Below are positions 50,515 to 54,921 of a DNA stretch of 54,921 nucleotides, piece after piece. Positions within the stretch are counted from its first letter, which is position 1. Each line of letters begins with the position of its first letter. The DNA comes from Planctomycetaceae bacterium (GTDB lineage Bacteria > Planctomycetota > Planctomycetia > Planctomycetales > Planctomycetaceae): positions 1 to 54,921 of the forward strand of contig JAGQQG010000035.1 of assembly GCA_020426325.1 (NCBI GenBank), given 5' to 3'. Below the pieces are notes generated by a model. It worked only from the letters and a program-made list of their open reading frames with translations. It did no database searches and had not been told where the DNA came from. A program made the position numbers and the translations under genes.

Positions 50515-51648
50515 TTACCGCGACGCCCGGCGGTCATCCGCCGGGTGGATGGCACGACCGGAGAAGTCGGTCACGCGGAACTTGAACTTGTAATCCTGTG
50601 CCCAATCCTGTTCCTGCTCGTTCTGCAGAACCTTAAGCAACAGGACATTCTCTCCCGGTTTCAGAGTTCCGCGAACTCGATACTGGTCGAAGAACATGCC
50701 TCGGTGATACTCCTCGCGAGCGAACAGCAATTCACCGTTCAGCCAGAGTTTCCACGCGTTCTGGGTCGAGATACGAAACTCGACATCCTGTTCACGATCG
50801 CTCTCAAACGTCGTCGTTGCATATGTCACCGATCCTTTGTGATTGGCGACCAACTCTCCAATGTCGAATTCGCCGTCCTGCTTTTCACTCTGGTACGACT
50901 TCCATTCCACCTCGCCCAGCTGGCCCTCATACTTGGCGCTGAAATCGATCTCCTGCTCGGGGGGATAGGCAACATCGAAGCCTTTCATGTCCTTGTTGTC
51001 GAACGGCCCGATCAACTTCCATGACATCAGCATGCCAAAGTGATCCACCAGATCGACCTCTTCCCCTTGTTCTTTCAGACCCTCGACAATCGTGTTGACC
51101 TGATCCTCATCGACAGCCCCTTCGAGTGCCTGCTTCCAGTTGGTGTGTGCGACGCTCTGATTCCCCTCTGCAACAGCTCCCTGAGCTGCCTCGATCAGTC
51201 GGGCCACGGCATCGCGTCGCAGTTCTTCGCTGGGATCATTCAGCATGGTGGGGATGATGCGATCGGGTGCTGACTCATCGACTTTCGCGAGCCACTCATA
51301 GGCCAGCCGACGAACACGCGGCGCGTTGTCCGTGTCGAGCACAAACTCTTCCAAGTCATGCTGGGGCAACTCGCCTCCCGACTTGAGAGTGTCGTCTGCG
51401 ATCGCCTCGAACGCCCCTCGCAACCAGTTCATCGCCAGCGGATTCGCATCATTGCTCGCGTGCAGAATGGGTAGCAATGCCTCACGGTCCCCCTGACTGA
51501 GCTTTAACACCGCCTGCTGGGCTACGAGATTCCCCTGCCCCTTCGGGCCCACCGCCTTCACCTGCTCCAGCAGCGCGTCAATCTCGGCTGCCTGCACGAA
51601 GGACACGGACACAAGACAAATCAACAAACTCAAACTCAGTGGTCGCAT
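50515..51648 (-). CDS. HEAT-repeat-containing secreted protein
   Basis: A 377 aa exported protein. The ATG at 51648 follows GGAG and gives a signal peptide (SLSLLICLVSVSFVQA). Residues about 25-170 are helical HEAT-like repeats (APRVRRLAYEWLAK, SEELRRDAVARLIEAA). From about 205 the C-terminal domain MSWKLIGPFDNKDMKGFD and, later, AWKLWLNGELLFAR with LKPGENVLLLKVLQ forms a beta-sandwich seen in planctomycete haem-binding and sugar-related proteins. Function is unknown; it might bind a polymer. An ATG 36 bases upstream is in frame but lacks a good ribosome-binding site. Confidence 0.85.
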   Translation of the reverse strand: MRPLSLSLLICLVSVSFVQAAEIDALLEQVKAVGPKGQGNLVAQQAVLKLSQGDREALLPILHASNDANPLAMNWLRGAFEAIADDTLKSGGELPQHDLEEFVLDTDNAPRVRRLAYEWLAKVDESAPDRIIPTMLNDPSEELRRDAVARLIEAAQGAVAEGNQSVAHTNWKQALEGAVDEDQVNTIVEGLKEQGEEVDLVDHFGMLMSWKLIGPFDNKDMKGFDVAYPPEQEIDFSAKYEGQLGEVEWKSYQSEKQDGEFDIGELVANHKGSVTYATTTFESDREQDVEFRISTQNAWKLWLNGELLFAREEYHRGMFFDQYRVRGTLKPGENVLLLKVLQNEQEQDWAQDYKFKFRVTDFSGRAIHPADDRRASR

Positions 51649-51841
51649 GAACGATGCTCCAGAGAATCCGATAGAACGAACCATATCACAGTCACTTGAG
51701 AGTTTAATGAACAGTCACACGCATTGCAGCCAACTCAGCCCGCAAGATGCAACCGGATCGCGACCTGCCTGATCAGTGTGGCACGACGCTCCGCGTCGTG
51801 AATGAACGACACGGAATCCTGTGCAATCCCTCGGAGTAGGC

Positions 51842-54169
51842 TCAAGGTTTCTTTTGGAATCGCCACCGCCGAATGATGACCCAAACAAGGGCAACTGCCA
51901 AAAGGCTTGCGAATCCCACAGGCAATAAGGAAGCACCAGCGATCACAAGGGGACATGCCAGCAGGCCGACGAGACCGTATCGCCCATTCCAGGCCATCAG
52001 CTGCTCGATGAACAGCAGTGTCAGCACCGCGACGAGTAACCACCGCGAAAAACCTGTGGTCGTCCGCGTCATGTTGTCAGTTGTCTCCGTTCGACCGGCA
52101 GCTCCCAAGACATCAAAACCGACGCTGCCTAAAACCGTCGTGGACAGTTCAGTGTCCGCAAAGCAGCGCAGATGGCTTTCCCTGGGATCCAGATTGACGG
52201 CAAATAGCTGGGTATCGTCTGGCGTTACCTCCAAGGCATACACACCACTTTGTCTGAGGTCATCGATCGTCACTCGCAGCGAATGTTCCTCGACCACTCC
52301 GTGCAGCGGTCGGGTTCGTCCGTCCGGTTGTCTGAGCGTCAACGACTGACCAAACCCGTCTTGAGCGGAGAGTTCGATTGAGAGCGGTTGATCAACAATC
52401 GCCTCGCGAGCTTTTGGTCCGGAGGCGACGTATTCGACGGTTTCATGCATCATGGGCAGGAAGCTGGGCCACAGGGCCCAACTGCCCCACTGATCATCGA
52501 GGGATGTCGTGAACAACAGGACCCGACCGCTGCCATACGTGTGCTCAAGGATCGCCGGTGCCCCATCTTGATAAGACAGCACCACGCGTGCTCCAGAGTC
52601 CTCAGGTGTCCGTGTCTCGACGTAACGGTAGATGTTTGCCGTCGTCAGTCCCGACTGCAGGTTGCCCACGAACGGTTGCGTGATGGGGGACCCGGCAACC
52701 GGCTCTGTGAAGTGAAAAGGTTCTGTCTCATCATCAGACTCACCGACGACCCGGACCAGTTGCACTGGCATCAGGCCTTGGCCATCTCGTGAGAGTCGGC
52801 GATTGTAGTCGTCGAGCTGGACTTGATTCCCCATGCCAATCACGAGCCCTCCGCCTCCGCGAACGTACGTCTCCAACCGAGAGACTTCGTCATCACTCAG
52901 GAAGGCGACGTCACACAGAAACACGCAGTCATACTCAGCGAGTTCGGTCCGCACCAGATCGGCCTCGTTGATCACCGTGGGCCGCAGATCCCAAGACGAC
53001 CGCATTCTTGAGAGTGCATTCGTATCGGCCGTGAGCAAGGGCTGCAATGCCAGTTCCAGGAAGTCGGTCGCTCCTTGCAGCGGCTCGGACCCCGGTCGAC
53101 CATTGACGAGGAGTACGGCCAACTCACTCTTCACATCGACCGTCAACCAGCGGCTGTTATCCGCAGGCAAAGCATCCTCTTCAGCGCGGATCTGCAAGGC
53201 ATGATGACCCGCTTCCGCCCACTGGGTGACGAACGAAACTCCTGTCTCACCGTTCGCTGGCAGATCGACCATCTCCGTTTGCAGGACGCGGTCGTTCTCC
53301 AGAAGCTGAATGCGTTGTTGCCTGAGCGTTTCCCGCCCGTGGTTCCGGATCTGAGCGGAGATTGATACCGGTGTGCCAACGGTGACCAGCCCGGTCTCGG
53401 CCTCTGCATTCAACACGGATGTATTTGTGATCACACCGGTTGTCAGAAGAACGAGTTCGATCGTCGATTGTCCGGCAAGCTCATCGAGTACTCGTTGAGC
53501 CCGCTCGCGTGACGCTGGGTCGTCAAGCTCCCAGTTGGTTCGTTGAAAATCACTGATAATGACAGTTCTGCTCTTTCCCTGCGTTTGAGACTGCTTCAGA
53601 AGTCGCAGCGCCTCGTCAAGTGAGGCCGGTACGTCGCCGAACGACTCGGTCATTTCCAGACGATCGATCTCCATCAAGACGTCCACTGATGAGAAGGACG
53701 GCTGACGAATGATCGCTCGCGGTCGAGCCGCAATCGTCAGCAGCTGATATGAGTCTCCGACCTTTCCGGCTTTGACGATATTTCGCACCCGTTCTCTGGC
53801 CTGCTCGGCCACGGTCTCTCCATCTGTGCGTGCTTGCATGCTCAGAGAGGTATCAAACACGATCAGCGTGTGCGTCGCCGTCTCGTCCGGAGCCAACAGG
53901 CCGCTCGACTCCAAGATGGGTTGAGCAACTGCGAGTGCTGCCAGAATCAGGATGGCTGTCCGTATACAGAGCAGTAACAGCGATTCCATCCGCAGTCGCC
54001 GTGTCTGCGATTCGGTCGCGGCCTTGAGGAACCGCATGGCCGCCCAGACTCTCTCGACGTACTTGCGTCGATGCAGCCATTGAATCAACAGCGGAATCCC
54101 AGCAAAGAACAGCCCCCAAAGCAGAAAGGGATTCAGAAAGCCGAATGCGAGGATCGAGATCCGCAGCAT
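51842..54169 (-). CDS. BatA-type membrane protein with VWA-like domain
   Basis: A 775 aa protein. The N-terminus is a BatA transmembrane region: FLNPFLLWGLFFAGIPLLIQWLHRR (residues 11 on), then TM2 (LLLLCIRTAILILAALAVAQP). A von Willebrand A-like domain follows with FDTSLSMQ (MIDAS, about residues 104-111). The middle has adhesion/CARDB-like and GATase1-like parts (VRGGGGLVIGMGN), and two C-terminal hydrophobic segments end the protein. BatA proteins work with MoxR ATPases and DUF58 proteins in envelope-related assembly or stress. The DUF58 gene ends three bases upstream. An Aerotolerance function is a family label only. Confidence 0.9.
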   Translation of the reverse strand: MLRISILAFGFLNPFLLWGLFFAGIPLLIQWLHRRKYVERVWAAMRFLKAATESQTRRLRMESLLLLCIRTAILILAALAVAQPILESSGLLAPDETATHTLIVFDTSLSMQARTDGETVAEQARERVRNIVKAGKVGDSYQLLTIAARPRAIIRQPSFSSVDVLMEIDRLEMTESFGDVPASLDEALRLLKQSQTQGKSRTVIISDFQRTNWELDDPASRERAQRVLDELAGQSTIELVLLTTGVITNTSVLNAEAETGLVTVGTPVSISAQIRNHGRETLRQQRIQLLENDRVLQTEMVDLPANGETGVSFVTQWAEAGHHALQIRAEEDALPADNSRWLTVDVKSELAVLLVNGRPGSEPLQGATDFLELALQPLLTADTNALSRMRSSWDLRPTVINEADLVRTELAEYDCVFLCDVAFLSDDEVSRLETYVRGGGGLVIGMGNQVQLDDYNRRLSRDGQGLMPVQLVRVVGESDDETEPFHFTEPVAGSPITQPFVGNLQSGLTTANIYRYVETRTPEDSGARVVLSYQDGAPAILEHTYGSGRVLLFTTSLDDQWGSWALWPSFLPMMHETVEYVASGPKAREAIVDQPLSIELSAQDGFGQSLTLRQPDGRTRPLHGVVEEHSLRVTIDDLRQSGVYALEVTPDDTQLFAVNLDPRESHLRCFADTELSTTVLGSVGFDVLGAAGRTETTDNMTRTTTGFSRWLLVAVLTLLFIEQLMAWNGRYGLVGLLACPLVIAGASLLPVGFASLLAVALVWVIIRRWRFQKKP

Positions 54170-54172
54170 AGG

Positions 54173-54921
54173 TCACCCTCGCCTCACTCGATCTTGACTC
54201 CCCTCCTGACGCTTGAGGATTCGGAACATCGCTCCATCCAGGGGGTCATCCGTCCGGACACACAAAAACGTCATCCCCAGCTGATGAACTCCCCGTTGCA
54301 AAGCCCGCCGGGCTGAGGCGAACTCCTTCCGGTAGGCGTCCCGCAGGGCACGCGGTTCGAGCTGACGATCCCCCGTGCCTTCCAGACCATGAAAGAGCGT
54401 CGGATTCTCAAAGGGGAACTCTTCCTCCGCTCGATCGATGACCTGCAAGACGATGACATCGTGTCGCTGATGTTTCAGGTGTTTGAGCCCGCGTAAAAGA
54501 CTGTCCGGGTCATCGAACAAGTCGCTGATCAACACCACCAATCCGCGACGCCTCACGTGTTGAGCCACCCTTCTGAACACATCGGCCATCGCATTCGACC
54601 CATTGTTTTCATCCGGGTGGCTTTCGTTGGTTGTCAGATCCTCCAGTGAGATGACGCGCTCCGGCTGCTGCCGTTCGAGTACCGCAAGGTACTGATCGAG
54701 ATGGGAAGCCTGACTGGATGGTGGCAAGCGGTCGCGAGGAGCATGGTCGAATGTGATCACTCCAATGCCGTCCTGCTGCTTGAGCACAAGATACCCGATC
54801 GCGGCTGCAAGGTTGACGCCATACTCCAGCTTCGAGAAGACCGCCCACTCGGACCGGTACCGCATCGACTCGCTGACGTCCAGGAGTACGTGGCACGCGA
54901 AGTTTGTTTCCTCCTCAAACT
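54173..54921 (-). CDS. DUF58 domain protein, partial at the window end
   Basis: The frame stays open to the right edge, so at least 247 residues are seen and the N-terminus is missing. The MIDAS motif VLLDVSESMRYRS and the following KLEYGVNLAAAIGYLVLKQQD mark a DUF58/VWA-like domain. The remaining part (VLISDLFDDPDSLLRGLKHLKHQRHDVIVLQVID) fits the family. A shorter ATG (54865) is within the domain and is not the start. DUF58 proteins partner with MoxR and BatA, here encoded three bases downstream. Confidence 0.88.
   Translation of the reverse strand, partial: FEEETNFACHVLLDVSESMRYRSEWAVFSKLEYGVNLAAAIGYLVLKQQDGIGVITFDHAPRDRLPPSSQASHLDQYLAVLERQQPERVISLEDLTTNESHPDENNGSNAMADVFRRVAQHVRRRGLVVLISDLFDDPDSLLRGLKHLKHQRHDVIVLQVIDRAEEEFPFENPTLFHGLEGTGDRQLEPRALRDAYRKEFASARRALQRGVHQLGMTFLCVRTDDPLDGAMFRILKRQEGSQDRVRRG

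Noticed and set aside
51782-51800. Terminator after the BatA-like gene
   Set aside because: The hairpin CACGACGC/GCGTCGTG lies 40 bp downstream but has no T-tract on the minus strand; better treated as a REP-like hairpin.

Overview
The window reads as chromosomal DNA of a planctomycete (phylum Planctomycetota, probably order Planctomycetales). The evidence is the gene families: two DUF1501 proteins with Tat-type leaders, a planctomycete-type c-type cytochrome domain fused to WD40 repeats, a DUF6807 (PmoA-like) protein, PEP-CTERM-like secreted proteins, a secreted protein whose N-terminus carries the 'LEERVLL' sorting motif typical of planctomycetes, PQQ-type beta-propellers and a BatA/DUF58 pair. 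No ribosomal or other phylogenetic marker is present, so genus is not claimed.

Layout. (1) 1-19.8 kb, all on the minus strand: an extracellular polysaccharide locus. In transcription order it runs from a secreted repeat protein (18566-19831), a Wzy/ligase-like polymerase with TPRs, a WecA/MraY-type initiating transferase, a NusG-like antiterminator and a Wzm/Wzt ABC exporter to a tail of WbqC-like protein, two DegT-family enzymes, a sulfotransferase, AsnB-type amidotransferase, four glycosyltransferases and a second, broken sulfotransferase. The genes overlap by a few bases or nearly abut, suggesting a sulfated and possibly amidated glycan made on a lipid carrier and exported by the ABC route. 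Base composition changes sharply inside wzt (around 11.5 kb), as if the sugar-specific tail of the locus were an exchanged module. (2) 20-24.6 kb: PEP-CTERM-like proteins and a DUF1501 protein. (3) 24.9-33.9 kb, plus strand: a tiny very basic protein, a coiled-coil/cytochrome/WD40 fusion, a thioredoxin-like protein, DUF6807, a 2-hydroxyacid dehydrogenase, a coiled-coil protein and a CAP-domain/FG-GAP surface protein. (4) 33.9-37.1 kb, minus strand: an array of 11 tRNA or tRNA-like genes with two uncharacterised protein genes embedded among them; nearly every spacer is a long inverted repeat, and several tRNAs are structurally odd. (5) 37.3-54.9 kb: WYL regulator, TrhA/hemolysin III-like protein, PQQ propeller, DUF1501, a retropepsin-RimK-deacylase operon, a Cache-sensor Ser/Thr kinase, SDR, FluC fluoride channel, second PQQ propeller, a HEAT-repeat protein and a BatA-DUF58 pair running off the right end.

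The most unusual part is the tRNA array: co-directional tRNAs of mixed specificity, loss of conserved core bases in many of them, palindromic spacers and two protein families with no recognisable function in the middle. A small ORF and a strong terminator-like hairpin sit just upstream of its first tRNA. The array could be a supplementary translation or tRNA-decoy module, but function cannot be read from sequence alone. Dispersed palindromic repeats occur at 27.9, 33.9, 36.7 and 41.0 kb.
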